Source of the DNA: Curtanaerobium respiraculi
GTDB lineage: Bacteria > Actinomycetota > Coriobacteriia > Coriobacteriales > Eggerthellaceae
Reading direction: 5' to 3'
DNA: 64,000 nt
Assembly (NCBI RefSeq): GCF_024609215.1
Contig: NZ_JANIPD030000023.1
Location: 204,962-268,961, forward strand
In this document: piece after piece, positions 1-8,926 of the stretch
Layout of the letters: every line of letters starts with the position of its first letter
Position numbering within the stretch: the first letter of the stretch is position 1
Position numbers and translations under genes: made by a program
The notes under the pieces: model-generated
The model's database searches: none
What the model was told of the DNA's origin: nothing
Seen by the model: the letters and a program-made list of their open reading frames with translations, nothing else

Positions 1-138
1 ATAGCCCGTCGTGGCGCTGCCGAAGTCGATGCTTTCTGGCGTGACGGATATCGCCCAGGTCTCCGGCTCGAAGACCATCGTCAGAGTCACATCGCCCGCC
101 AGGCTGTCGAGAAACCCCTTCCATCCATTCAAGCACAC
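1..138 (-). CDS. Partial reading frame running off the left edge; possible surface-protein fragment
   Basis: An open minus-strand frame of 46 codons continues past base 1. Its last 30 or so codons read like real protein (...TLTMVFEPETWAISVTPES then IDFGSATTGY), a style seen in Ig-like or anchor segments of secreted surface proteins. The first 12 codons lie inside the terminal inverted repeat of the 114-bp element at 101-214, so the true 5' end may have been replaced by that element. No convincing ribosome site is visible. It could be a truncated gene or chance coding. Confidence 0.3.
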   Translation of the reverse strand, partial: MCLNGWKGFLDSLAGDVTLTMVFEPETWAISVTPESIDFGSATTGY

Positions 139-214
139 ACATAATGTCTACCTGTTTCTTGAAACACTATATGCCGTATGAGCAGAAGTCTCAGAGGGGG
201 TTTCTCGACAGCCT
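101..214. repeat. MITE-like 114-bp element, copy 1
   Basis: The ends are perfect 18-bp inverted repeats: AGGCTGTCGAGAAACCCC at 101-118 and its reverse complement at 197-214. The core contains TTTCTTGAAACAC followed by TATATGCCGTATGAG, which recurs in copies at 10182-10295 and 60092-60207. There is no coding capacity. It lies downstream of prfA. It could be a non-autonomous transposable element or a dispersed structured RNA or terminator unit; no transposase is in the window. Confidence 0.8.
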
Positions 215-343
215 CCCGTGGTCGCGTTTGAAAAATCAACCTACGGTTTTCTCCGAGCGGCCCCGCCTAACCTCAATCCGCCGTATGCCGGGCAGGCGCA
301 CCCGGGTCCCCCTTCATGCGGGAAGGGGCGCGCGGACCCCCGC

Positions 344-1417
<1,074 letters not shown>

Positions 1418-1537
1418 GTCTTCCTCCGTTACCTCGATCAGCGCCGCATGTCCGCACCCCGGCATCGGCCTCCAGCGCGCCGCCGGGGTGCGGCAATCCG
1501 GCAACGCACGGAAAAAGAGGCCGAAGCCCCTTCGAAC

Positions 1538-1575
1538 CGCAAGCCGCAACCCTGCGATCGGGATTGCGGCTTGCG
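1538..1575 (-). terminator. Hairpin between trxA and prfA, candidate terminator
   Basis: Perfect 12-bp arms CGCAAGCCGCAA (1538-1549) and TTGCGGCTTGCG (1564-1575) flank a 14-base loop, 15 bases after the trxA stop. There is no strong U-tract on the minus-strand transcript, so it may act as a processing or partial terminator signal. Confidence 0.5.
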
Positions 1576-1589
1576 AAAATGCAGTTCAG

Positions 1590-1895
1590 TTAGAACAAGG
1601 AGAGAACGTTCGCCTTCGGCTGCGCGCCCAGGGTCTGATTCTTGACCTCGCCGTTTTCGAACACGATGAGCGTCGGAATGCTCATGATGCCGTAGCGACC
1701 GGCGATATCGGGACACTCGTCGACGTCGACGCTGTACACGGCGGCTTCGCCGGCCTTCTCCTTGGCGATCTCGTCGATGACGGGGGCCATCATCTTGCAG
1801 GGGCCGCACCACGTCGCGAAGAAGTCCACCAGAACGGGGGTTTTGGCCTTCAGGACCTTCTCCTCGAATTCGGCGGAGGTGATTTTCTGGGTCAT
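1590..1895 (-). CDS. trxA: Thioredoxin
   Basis: A small cytoplasmic thiol-disulfide oxidoreductase that reduces protein disulfides, with electrons from thioredoxin reductase. The 101-residue product is a single thioredoxin fold with the active site WCGPCK (cysteines 30 and 33) and the conserved cis-proline in SIPT (Pro74). The start at 1895 is chosen because AGGAGA lies just upstream; a longer frame to 1946 adds 17 residues that thioredoxins lack. It is slightly shorter at the C terminus than the usual 105-110 residues, ending ...KANVLSLF. Its neighbours give no special clue; the gene is probably housekeeping and transcribed from its own promoter in the gap to the right. Confidence 0.95.
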   Translation of the reverse strand: MTQKITSAEFEEKVLKAKTPVLVDFFATWCGPCKMMAPVIDEIAKEKAGEAAVYSVDVDECPDIAGRYGIMSIPTLIVFENGEVKNQTLGAQPKANVLSLF

Positions 1896-2396
1896 CGTTT
1901 TCTCCTGTCCTGCCCCTTTTGGGCAACCGGTTTCGTCCGCGTGCAACTATACCACGGCAGCCGGCAGTTCAGCGATCCTGCATAACCCCGACACGCAGCC
2001 GTTGCCTACCGCGTCCGCGCGTAACTTTTCATCTCAAGCGCAACACTAGCGGGGTGCGGTCATATTGGAAGCTACCACCGCGCCCGGAGGGTCTGGAGGT
2101 TTTCATCCATGACTTCTCGGGAAACTTCCTCGGTTTCGGGAGAGGCCGTGATGCGAGAGCCCGACGAGGGTGGGCGGCATTTCCCGTTTCCTCGGAATCG
2201 GCACCATGGTCGGCGCCGTGTGCGACACCGGGACGGGCGAGAGGATGCGTTCGGACGATCGGCGGCAAGTCCCCCTGCTGTCGCGATGGTCTGGCACGAG
2301 GGATCGGCCCGCGGAAAGCCGGCCGCCCCGGAAGCCTGGACGTGCAGCGCATCGCGGATGATCGGAGGCCCGAAGGCGGCACGTGCCGCCCGAGTT
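1896..2396. other. Non-coding gap upstream of trxA
   Basis: About 500 bases between the GNAT gene end and the trxA start. Open frames on both strands are composed of Arg/Pro/Gly-rich sequence typical of GC-rich non-coding DNA and resemble no family I know. The trxA promoter should be here, but I cannot point to a convincing -35/-10 pair. I see no riboswitch I can name. Confidence 0.5.
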
Positions 2397-2912
2397 TCAG
2401 GCTCGGTCGGAAGAAGGGCCCGCCGCAGCGTCCCGCCCGCCTCGCCCCGCGAGCTTCATGTAATCCCGCATGGGCTCGAAGCCCGCCTTGGCGTACAGCG
2501 GCCGCGCCATATCGGTGGTCTCCAGATATATCTTCCCCGCCCCGGCACCGCGAGCCTGCTCCACCAGCCAATCGACAAGCGTCCCCGCCACCCCGCGGCC
2601 GCGGGCGGCGGGCAGGGTGAACACATTCATCAGGTACGCACAACATCCGGTGCGATTATCCGGCGATGGCATCTCGTCGTACAGGCAGATCGCACCGCAT
2701 CCCGCGGCTTCGCCATCGAGCAGCGCAAGCCCGGCGACATGGCTGCCATCGGCAAGATGCTTCTCGTAGTACGCGCGGTTCATATCGAGCAGGCCTGCGT
2801 CCACGGGCTTCCCATCGGGAAGGTCGAACACGCTGCGCAGCACGCGCTCGCGCCACTCCATGAGCAGATCGAGGTCGTGCGCCCCCAGCCGCCTGATCGT
2901 CACGTCGCTCAT
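2397..2912 (-). CDS. GNAT-family N-acetyltransferase
   Basis: A 171-residue acyl-CoA-dependent acyltransferase of the GNAT fold. The acetyl-CoA binding motif A is visible as LPAARGRGVAGTLVDWLVEQAR (R-x-x-G-x-G/A type). It is followed by the strand and helix KIYLETTDMARPLYAKAGF with the typical 'Y.K.GF' ending of the domain. The substrate is unknown. Its start codon overlaps the end of the upstream adenylation-domain gene by four bases, so the two are translationally coupled and probably act on the same small molecule or aminoacyl product. The last 15 residues are a Gly/Ala/Asp-rich tail with no obvious role. Confidence 0.85.
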   Translation of the reverse strand: MSDVTIRRLGAHDLDLLMEWRERVLRSVFDLPDGKPVDAGLLDMNRAYYEKHLADGSHVAGLALLDGEAAGCGAICLYDEMPSPDNRTGCCAYLMNVFTLPAARGRGVAGTLVDWLVEQARGAGAGKIYLETTDMARPLYAKAGFEPMRDYMKLAGRGGRDAAAGPSSDRA

Positions 2913-4378
2913 GCGGACCTTCTCTCCACACGGGGCAGCGCATCATCGTCTACCTTGCCGTTCGGCGTGAGGGGCATCTTCTGAAGCTCGACGAACCTCT
3001 CCGGAATCATATAAGGGGGAAGCCGCTTCGCCATCTCGGCGCGCAGGACCTCTTCGGTGACATCATCGCTGGCAACATAATAGGCGACCAGATAGGATGC
3101 GAGCCCGCGTTCGTCTTGATAGGAGCGGACCACACCGGCCTTCACCTCGTCGCATCCGCACAGCACGCTTTCCACGCCTTCGGTCTCCACGCGCCTGCCC
3201 CATACCATGACCTGCGTGTCCTTGCGGCGAAGGAATGCGATGTCGCCGCTGGGCAGCTCATAGCCCATATCCCCGGAACGGTAGATGCGCGTTCCGTCGG
3301 GCGCCTCGGTGAAATACGCCGCCTGCCTGTCGGCGTTGCCGATGTAACCGCGGGACACGCCGCCGCCTGTGATGCAGATCTCGCCGGTCTCCCCTTGCGC
3401 GACCGGCTTCAAATCGTCATCCAGGATATGCACGCCCGCCCCCGAGACCGCATGCCCCACGGGATAGGTGCCATCCGCCAACTCCGCGCCGGGCAGGCAG
3501 CGGAAATATGTTGCGCACACCGTGGTTTCGCTAGGGCCGTACGTGTTGTAGACAGCCGCCTTCCCCACCAGGTTCGCAACATAGCTCGCACGGAGCACGT
3601 CTCCCCCGCTGATGAGAAGCCGCAGCGAAGATGGGATCTCCGGCAACTCGTTCATCTCCATGAGCAGGTAGGGGAACCCCGAGAGCATCGTCACGCCGTG
3701 CCCTTCGATGAACGACATGAGCGAGCCCAGATCGTCCTTCGTGGCCGCGGAGGGGATGGCAAGCGACGCGCCGTTGAGCAGCGAGGCCAACACCTCCTCC
3801 ACGAATATGTCGAACGAGCACACGGAATGCTGCAGCATCACATCGCCCGGGCCGTTATGGAATTCGCGATTGAAGGCGCACGCGTAGTGGCATACATTGC
3901 GCTGCTCGACGGCCACGCCCTTGGGCCGTCCCGTGGAGCCCGACGTGTAAAGCACGTACGCCAGGTCCTCGGGACGGGAACGGGCGGGTTCGGGCAGGGT
4001 ACCGGACGGCCCCGTATTCGGATGCACCAGCGCCAGCGGCGCGATTCCGGCCAACCTGCCTGCGTATTCCGCCTGCGTGACGATGGCACCCGCCCCGCAG
4101 TCCCCCATCATGAACCGTATGCGGTCCTCGGGGAAATTCGGCTCCACGGGCACATAGGCAGCACCCGCTCGCAGAACCCCCATGATCGCCGCGATCTGCA
4201 TGGCGCCGTGGTCCATGACCACGCCTACCCGCCCAGCGTCTGCGGGGATCAAACCTTGCACGGTCGCGGCCAGCGCATCCAGCTCGGCGAACGTGAGGGA
4301 GCGGATCTCGTCTTCAACCGCAACCGCATCCGCCCGCGCCGCAACCTGTTCCGAAAACAGCCCGTATATCGTCTCCAC
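2909..4378 (-). CDS. Stand-alone amino-acid adenylation (NRPS A-domain-like) enzyme
   Basis: An ANL-superfamily enzyme that activates a carboxylate as its acyl-adenylate. The core motifs are in order: YVPVEPNFPEDRI (A2), LYTSGSTGRPKG (A3), YNTYGPSETTVC (A5), GEICITGGGVSRGY (A6), YRSGDMG (A7), and the C-terminal catalytic lysine region PLTPNGKVD (A10). The start is uncertain. GTG at 4378 is preferred because AGAGGGG precedes it by about ten bases and the product (489 residues) then matches free-standing A domains such as DltA. Longer frames begin at 4501 (ATG), 4603 (ATG) or 4621 (GTG). No carrier-protein, condensation or thioesterase gene is nearby. The gene overlaps the GNAT gene downstream, suggesting activation plus acylation of an amino acid. 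The substrate code was not decoded. Confidence 0.85.
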   Translation of the reverse strand: METIYGLFSEQVAARADAVAVEDEIRSLTFAELDALAATVQGLIPADAGRVGVVMDHGAMQIAAIMGVLRAGAAYVPVEPNFPEDRIRFMMGDCGAGAIVTQAEYAGRLAGIAPLALVHPNTGPSGTLPEPARSRPEDLAYVLYTSGSTGRPKGVAVEQRNVCHYACAFNREFHNGPGDVMLQHSVCSFDIFVEEVLASLLNGASLAIPSAATKDDLGSLMSFIEGHGVTMLSGFPYLLMEMNELPEIPSSLRLLISGGDVLRASYVANLVGKAAVYNTYGPSETTVCATYFRCLPGAELADGTYPVGHAVSGAGVHILDDDLKPVAQGETGEICITGGGVSRGYIGNADRQAAYFTEAPDGTRIYRSGDMGYELPSGDIAFLRRKDTQVMVWGRRVETEGVESVLCGCDEVKAGVVRSYQDERGLASYLVAYYVASDDVTEEVLRAEMAKRLPPYMIPERFVELQKMPLTPNGKVDDDALPRVERRSA

Positions 4379-4692
4379 CCTGTCGGTTCCCCTCTCGCGG
4401 ATCCCGGTCCGACCGCCTATCAGGGCCGAACGCACTCCGTGATGATAACGCTCGCATCGGCCCGCCGCGTTCGCGATGGCCTCGCGTTTCGCGGCCGTCA
4501 TTTTTCCCGCAGACGGGGATGATGGCGGCAGGAGGCGACTATGATCATCGATACCGGCGCGGCTCGCATCCGTATGCCATGCCCGCAAAGAGGCTGGAAC
4601 CATGAGATCGCCGCCGAACACGCTACTTCAGGAGAGACCGCTGGTTAGGGCGGCGCTGCCGTCGGGGAACCATGGGGTCGCCCTCGAACACG
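4379..4692. other. Gap between TetR and adenylation genes
   Basis: If the adenylation gene starts at 4378, this stretch is non-coding leader. The in-frame extension it could encode is Arg/Ala/Gly-rich and has no family match. It contains the imperfect direct repeat at 4596-4702. No clear promoter was recognised. Confidence 0.4.
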
Positions 4693-4702
4693 TTACTTCA
4701 GG
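4596..4702. repeat. Imperfect 37-bp direct repeat, 70-bp period
   Basis: Bases 4596-4632 and 4666-4702 match at about 32 of 37 positions (both begin GGAACCATG and end CACG(C/T)TACTTCAGG). The second copy covers the last codons and stop of the TetR gene, so the first looks like a duplicated gene end left by a small tandem duplication. Confidence 0.6.
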
Positions 4703-5370
4703 GTCGATTCGATTCCGTTGAGCATCGAGCGGATGATGAGGGTGAAATACCGGTCGCTCATCTCGCCGGCGCCCTCCCCCCGGTCCTGCTCGGCAAGCGG
4801 GGCCATGAACGTGGACAGAAACTCGGAAAGGGCTTGCGAGCCGGCCGCATGCTCCCCGAGCTCGCGCACCGTCTGAGCGAGGTCCACTTTCTGGTTCCGC
4901 TCGTTTGCCGAACGGTGGTCGCGCGCCGCGATCGCGCCCAAGGCCGTGTTCATGATCATCGCATACGCATACGGGGTCAGATCGCCGAAGCCCGCTTCCC
5001 GGAGCTTGCCGACGCCACCTTCGGCTATCGGCACTAAGCTGAGGGGAAACCGGTTGACGAGCAGGAGATCGGCCACCCCGTTGTGGGCGAGCAGCGCCTT
5101 CCTCATGCTGAGGGAGACAGCGAGAAACCAATCCTTCCAAGGCAGTTTGCTATCGGGAACCTCCACCATGGAGCCCACGCGTTCGAGAACGGCCGTGCAA
5201 ATCGCCTCCCGGTTCGGGAAGTAATGGTACACGACCGACGGGGAAACGTCCAATTCCGCAGCGAGGTCGCGCATGCTCCACCCGTTGATCCCCTTGCAGC
5301 CCGTCAGGCGGAGCGCCCCTTCGGCGATCTTATCCTCGTTCAAACCGGCTCGATAGCCCGTCGATCTCAT
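4693..5370 (-). CDS. TetR-family transcriptional repressor
   Basis: A one-component regulator of 225 residues. An N-terminal TetR helix-turn-helix (roughly residues 8-55) includes MRDLAAELDVSPSVVYHYFPNREAI, the hallmark of the family; the remaining alpha-helical C-terminal half would form the ligand and dimer domain. The start ATG at 5370 is preceded by GGGGGA five bases away; a GTG fifteen bases further up lacks this. The gene is divergent from an MFS exporter, with a perfect 35-bp palindrome between them, the standard layout for a repressor of its own gene and of an efflux pump. The inducer is unknown, probably a hydrophobic toxic compound exported by the pump. Confidence 0.9.
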   Translation of the reverse strand: MRSTGYRAGLNEDKIAEGALRLTGCKGINGWSMRDLAAELDVSPSVVYHYFPNREAICTAVLERVGSMVEVPDSKLPWKDWFLAVSLSMRKALLAHNGVADLLLVNRFPLSLVPIAEGGVGKLREAGFGDLTPYAYAMIMNTALGAIAARDHRSANERNQKVDLAQTVRELGEHAAGSQALSEFLSTFMAPLAEQDRGEGAGEMSDRYFTLIIRSMLNGIESTLK

Positions 5371-5448
5371 ATCGTCCCCCGCCACGCCTGCTCATCCGAA
5401 TGCGGGACCAACATGGTCGATCCCCATTGACTTTCTAGAACTATGCCC

Positions 5449-5483
5449 TACTTTATACTAGAACATAGTTCTAGTATAAAGTA
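5449..5483. promoter_or_regulatory. Palindromic operator between tetR and MFS gene
   Basis: Perfect 16-bp arms, TACTTTATACTAGAAC (5449-5464) and its reverse complement (5468-5483), are separated by ATA. A related half-site, TCTAGAACTATG, lies just to the left at 5434-5445. The right arm contains TATAAA, which is well placed as a -10 only a few bases before the MFS start at 5490, so repressor binding would cover the promoter. Binding by the adjacent TetR protein is inferred from context. Confidence 0.85.
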
Positions 5484-5489
5484 GCAACC

Positions 5490-6725
5490 ATGAACGAACC
5501 GGAACCCACTCCCGTCTCGCCCGCCCGGAAAAAGCAGCAGACGGGGATCCTGCTCGTCGTCGTGGTCCTCGCCTACATGGGCCAGATGATCCTCAATCCT
5601 GTCCTCGCGCCGCTTGCGCGGACCCTCGGCATGGAAGAATGGCACGTTGGAGCCATCATCTCGATGTCGGCCCTCGTCGTCACGCTGCTCAGCCGTTTCT
5701 GGGGTACGTATTCCCAGAAAGTCGGGGCGAAACGCGTGCTCATGATATCGATGCTCGGCGGATTCGCCTCGCTGGGGGCATTCGCGCTCGTCGCGCATTT
5801 CGCCGACCGGGGGTTGATAGCCGGGTTCTGGCTCGTATTCGGGGCGATCGCCACGCGCGGCGTCCTCTACGGCGGCTCCATCTTGGGCGTCATGCCCGCA
5901 GCGCAGTCCTACGTCGTCCTCCAATCGGAATCGGAACAGGAGCGCGTCAAATCCGTGGGTGCGCTGGGGGCGATGAACGGCCTTTCGGGAATCCTCGGAT
6001 CGCTCGCCGGGGGCGCGCTCTCCATGATCGGGGGGCTGATGCTCCCGCTCGCCGTGATGCCGCTCATGATGCTCGTCGCGTTCGCCGTCGTCGCGTTGGC
6101 GTTCAAGCCGGTCCGCGGGGCCGGAACCGCCGAGAATCCTCGCAAGGTCCGTTACTTCGACCACCGCGTGCTGCCCTTCCTCCTCGTCGGGTTCGCGCTC
6201 TTCCTCCTCTTCTCATCACTTCAGACCGTCTTCGGGTTCATGGTGCAGGATCGGCTCGCCCTCGACCCGGCGCAGACGGCCGGCCACACCGCTGCCCTGA
6301 TGATCGTCATGTCCGTGGTCATGATCGCATTCCAGGCTGCGATCGCCCCCAAGCTGGGGCTTCCGGCGAGAAGGATGATCCTCGTCGGGTTCGCGCTCCT
6401 GGTGGCGAGCGCGGCGATCTTCCTCTTCGCCGGCGATCTGCCCTCCATCGTCGCCGCCACGGTCGCGATGGGTGCGGGGACCGGGTTCGCCATGCCGGGC
6501 TACAATGCCGCGCCGACGATGGAGGTCGATGCCGATGAGCAGGGCGGCCTCGCGGGCCTCATCATGGCCAACAACAGCCTGACCTACATCATCGCACCGA
6601 TACTCTCAACCTTCCTGTACGGCCTTGATCCGCTCTCCCCCTTCGTGCTCAACCTCGCGCTGGCAGCGGCCGGCCTGATCCTGTGCATCGCCCACCCCCG
6701 ACTGCGTTCCGGCTCGAGGCAGTAG
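5490..6725 (+). CDS. MFS-family efflux transporter
   Basis: A 411-residue integral membrane protein with about 12 hydrophobic segments, in two groups of six separated by the charged loop after FKPVRGAGTAENPRKVRY. The loop between helices 2 and 3 has the MFS motif A position as GTYSQKVGAKRV (a G-x-x-x-x-x-G-x-K/R pattern). Together with the divergent TetR gene and the palindrome, this suggests a proton-coupled exporter of a drug or host-derived toxic compound, induced when its substrate releases the repressor. The start ATG at 5490 has no clear Shine-Dalgarno and lies about ten bases after a TATAAA, so a leaderless transcript is possible. The substrate cannot be read from the sequence. Confidence 0.88.
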   Translation: MNEPEPTPVSPARKKQQTGILLVVVVLAYMGQMILNPVLAPLARTLGMEEWHVGAIISMSALVVTLLSRFWGTYSQKVGAKRVLMISMLGGFASLGAFALVAHFADRGLIAGFWLVFGAIATRGVLYGGSILGVMPAAQSYVVLQSESEQERVKSVGALGAMNGLSGILGSLAGGALSMIGGLMLPLAVMPLMMLVAFAVVALAFKPVRGAGTAENPRKVRYFDHRVLPFLLVGFALFLLFSSLQTVFGFMVQDRLALDPAQTAGHTAALMIVMSVVMIAFQAAIAPKLGLPARRMILVGFALLVASAAIFLFAGDLPSIVAATVAMGAGTGFAMPGYNAAPTMEVDADEQGGLAGLIMANNSLTYIIAPILSTFLYGLDPLSPFVLNLALAAAGLILCIAHPRLRSGSRQ

Positions 6726-6763
6726 ACGCTGCCGGAGCGCGATGCGGCGGCCCTCCGCGGCTG

Positions 6764-8824
6764 CTACCGGCCGTGGCACCTGCGGTAGGGTTTGCCGCTG
6801 CCGCAGGGGCAGGGGTCGTTCGGCCCGATGCGCATCTCGCCGCCGTCCTCGTCGTAGAAGATAGTGCGCCCGGTAAGCCACTCGGTCAGCTCGCGCGGGG
6901 ACCAACCGTTGTTCTCCCAGCTCGGGACATTGTTGTATAGCATCTCGATCAGCTGGGGCAGCTTAGACCGGTTAGAATCGCCTTCAAGGAGCCCCAGCTC
7001 GCGCACGTACTCGAGCGGCGCCTCGCTGTGGCCCGACTCGATCATGAGCATCACGATCTCCTCCACCACGCTCTCCGCGTAGAAGAAATCGTCCTGCCCG
7101 TCGGGCATGTGCTCGTCGATGTAGTTCCGCACGGCGACGGCAGCCGGCGCGCTCAGCAGCGCGGACATCGCATCGCCGGAGAGCATGTCCGCCGGAAGGG
7201 GCCGCATGGCGTAACGCTCGTGCTCGGCGACCAGGTAGAGCAGAAGCTCGTCGAGGCGGTCGAGGTCTTGCGCGACGGCAGAGCGGACCATCTCGTACAT
7301 GCGGTTCGCCATCTGGTCGGGATTTTCGTCGGGCGCGGTGCTCTCGAAGTGGAAGGCAAGCTCCTGCTGGCGGCTGCCGTTCAGGGACTGGCGCGCCACG
7401 TAACGACGGTCGAGCGTGAAATGGATGATGAAGTCCTCGTCGGTCTGCGGGTTGCGCCACAGCTCGTAGGACAAATCGCCGAAGCTCGCCTCGTCGGCGA
7501 GGATGGCGGCGAACTCCTCTTCGTGGAGGGTGCCGGGGAAAGCGGCTTCGTACTGGGCGAACGCGTCGCCGAACGACACCGCTCCGCAGCATGTGGCGCA
7601 TGCGTCGGCGATGCAGAGCACGTTCGAGACGAGGGCGCGGCGCGCCTCGGCCGCCCCGAAATCGACGTCGGCAAGCATCGCGAGCACCTCGGGGGGCACG
7701 ACGAAGGAGAGCCCCTCGCCCTCTTGGATGAAGAACGAGTACGGCTCGATGGGCTCGAGGGGCGAAGGCCCGCCGATATCCTTGGGAAGCAGCGCGACCG
7801 CATATGCGGAAGCCTCCTCCCCCGAACCGCCGCCCGCGCGCGCCGCCTCGCGCATGCGGGAGAAGGTCGCCTCGCGCGCGTGGACCAGCGCATCGTCCAG
7901 CTGTTCGGGATGGGAGAGGACCGAGCTTGCGAGCGCCTGCGCGAGATGCGCCTTCCCCAACCGCGCCGCGGAGGGAATGCCCCATTCGACAGCCGCCTGA
8001 GACAGGCTCGCGCGGTCATAGCCGAGCAGGATTTTGGCCAGGGGGGCGGAGGACTCGACATTGAGCGCGATCTGCCGGTACGCCTGCATCACGCTCCCCC
8101 GCTCCGCCTGCTCGATCTCGCGCACGTGTCCGGCAAGCGCCGCGGCACGGTCCTCGCCCGCAAGGCCCGCGAGCGCGCCCCGGTGGAAGCCCTCGGGAAG
8201 GTCGACGGCCGAATCGGAGTCCCCCAGCCCGGCAAGCCAATCGTCCATCTCGCGCGCCTGGCGCTCACGCTGCCATTCCCTCACGCGATGGATGAAGGCG
8301 GGGGCATCGGCGACGATTCCTTGGGCAACGCGCCGTTCGAATTCGTCCTCTATCTCGCGCTCGACGGCGAGGCCGACGTCGCCCGCCGTCAAGAACCCGT
8401 CATAGATGACCTGCCCCTCGAACGGCAGGAGCGTCGCCCGCACCGTCGCCGGGGCGCGGCCGATCACCTGGTCCATATCCTCATCGATGCCGCAGACCGC
8501 GAATATGCCGACCTCGCTCATCAGCAGCGCCCGCCCGGCTTGGTAGCGCACGAGCGTGAACGTGCCCGGCAGGGCGAGCTTCCAATCGGCCGCTGCGGTA
8601 AGGTCGCGCGCGGGCAGCCGGAAGGGGTTCTCGTGGACGAAATCGTCGATCACGGCGGTGTTGCGCCACAGCTCGGCGGCGATCAGCTGCGCCTTGTCCT
8701 CCGCCAACGGGTCGTCGTAGTCCATCGCGAAATCGGGCGTCACGTCGAAACGCCCGTTCACATACGTCAGCAACGCATCCATGATGTCGAAGAACCGATC
8801 GCCCTGCTCAAGCGAAAGATGCAC
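6764..8824 (-). CDS. SEC-C motif protein, function unknown
   Basis: A large (686 residues) acidic soluble protein. The only motif I recognise is the C-terminal zinc-binding SEC-C signature, PNDPCPCGSGKPYRRCHG, named after the SecA C terminus; such motifs mediate metal or protein contacts. The rest is predicted mostly helical, with no signal peptide or membrane segment, and a possible second cysteine cluster in ADACATCCGAV. The start GTG at 8824 is chosen for the near-ideal GGGGAGG four bases upstream; an ATG at 8884 has no such site. It is convergent with the MFS gene and upstream of nothing obvious. No specific function is assigned. Confidence 0.8.
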   Translation of the reverse strand: MHLSLEQGDRFFDIMDALLTYVNGRFDVTPDFAMDYDDPLAEDKAQLIAAELWRNTAVIDDFVHENPFRLPARDLTAAADWKLALPGTFTLVRYQAGRALLMSEVGIFAVCGIDEDMDQVIGRAPATVRATLLPFEGQVIYDGFLTAGDVGLAVEREIEDEFERRVAQGIVADAPAFIHRVREWQRERQAREMDDWLAGLGDSDSAVDLPEGFHRGALAGLAGEDRAAALAGHVREIEQAERGSVMQAYRQIALNVESSAPLAKILLGYDRASLSQAAVEWGIPSAARLGKAHLAQALASSVLSHPEQLDDALVHAREATFSRMREAARAGGGSGEEASAYAVALLPKDIGGPSPLEPIEPYSFFIQEGEGLSFVVPPEVLAMLADVDFGAAEARRALVSNVLCIADACATCCGAVSFGDAFAQYEAAFPGTLHEEEFAAILADEASFGDLSYELWRNPQTDEDFIIHFTLDRRYVARQSLNGSRQQELAFHFESTAPDENPDQMANRMYEMVRSAVAQDLDRLDELLLYLVAEHERYAMRPLPADMLSGDAMSALLSAPAAVAVRNYIDEHMPDGQDDFFYAESVVEEIVMLMIESGHSEAPLEYVRELGLLEGDSNRSKLPQLIEMLYNNVPSWENNGWSPRELTEWLTGRTIFYDEDGGEMRIGPNDPCPCGSGKPYRRCHGR

Positions 8825-8926
8825 GTTTCCTCCCCTATGCTCGAAAAACGACCCGCCAAGATGGATGCCCATCCGGCAGGTCATTCGCGGACGGCCGCGG
8901 TGCCGCCCGCGCAGTTGCCTCGCCCG

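Noticed and set aside
2029-2396. Possible cobalamin-type riboswitch or decayed gene upstream of trxA
   Set aside because: Some GC-rich stem-like stretches occur, but the conserved riboswitch boxes could not be found on either strand and no protein family matches.
3116-4522. Plus-strand frame of about 470 codons
   Set aside because: Antisense shadow of the adenylation-domain gene, whose motifs A2-A10 are complete on the other strand.
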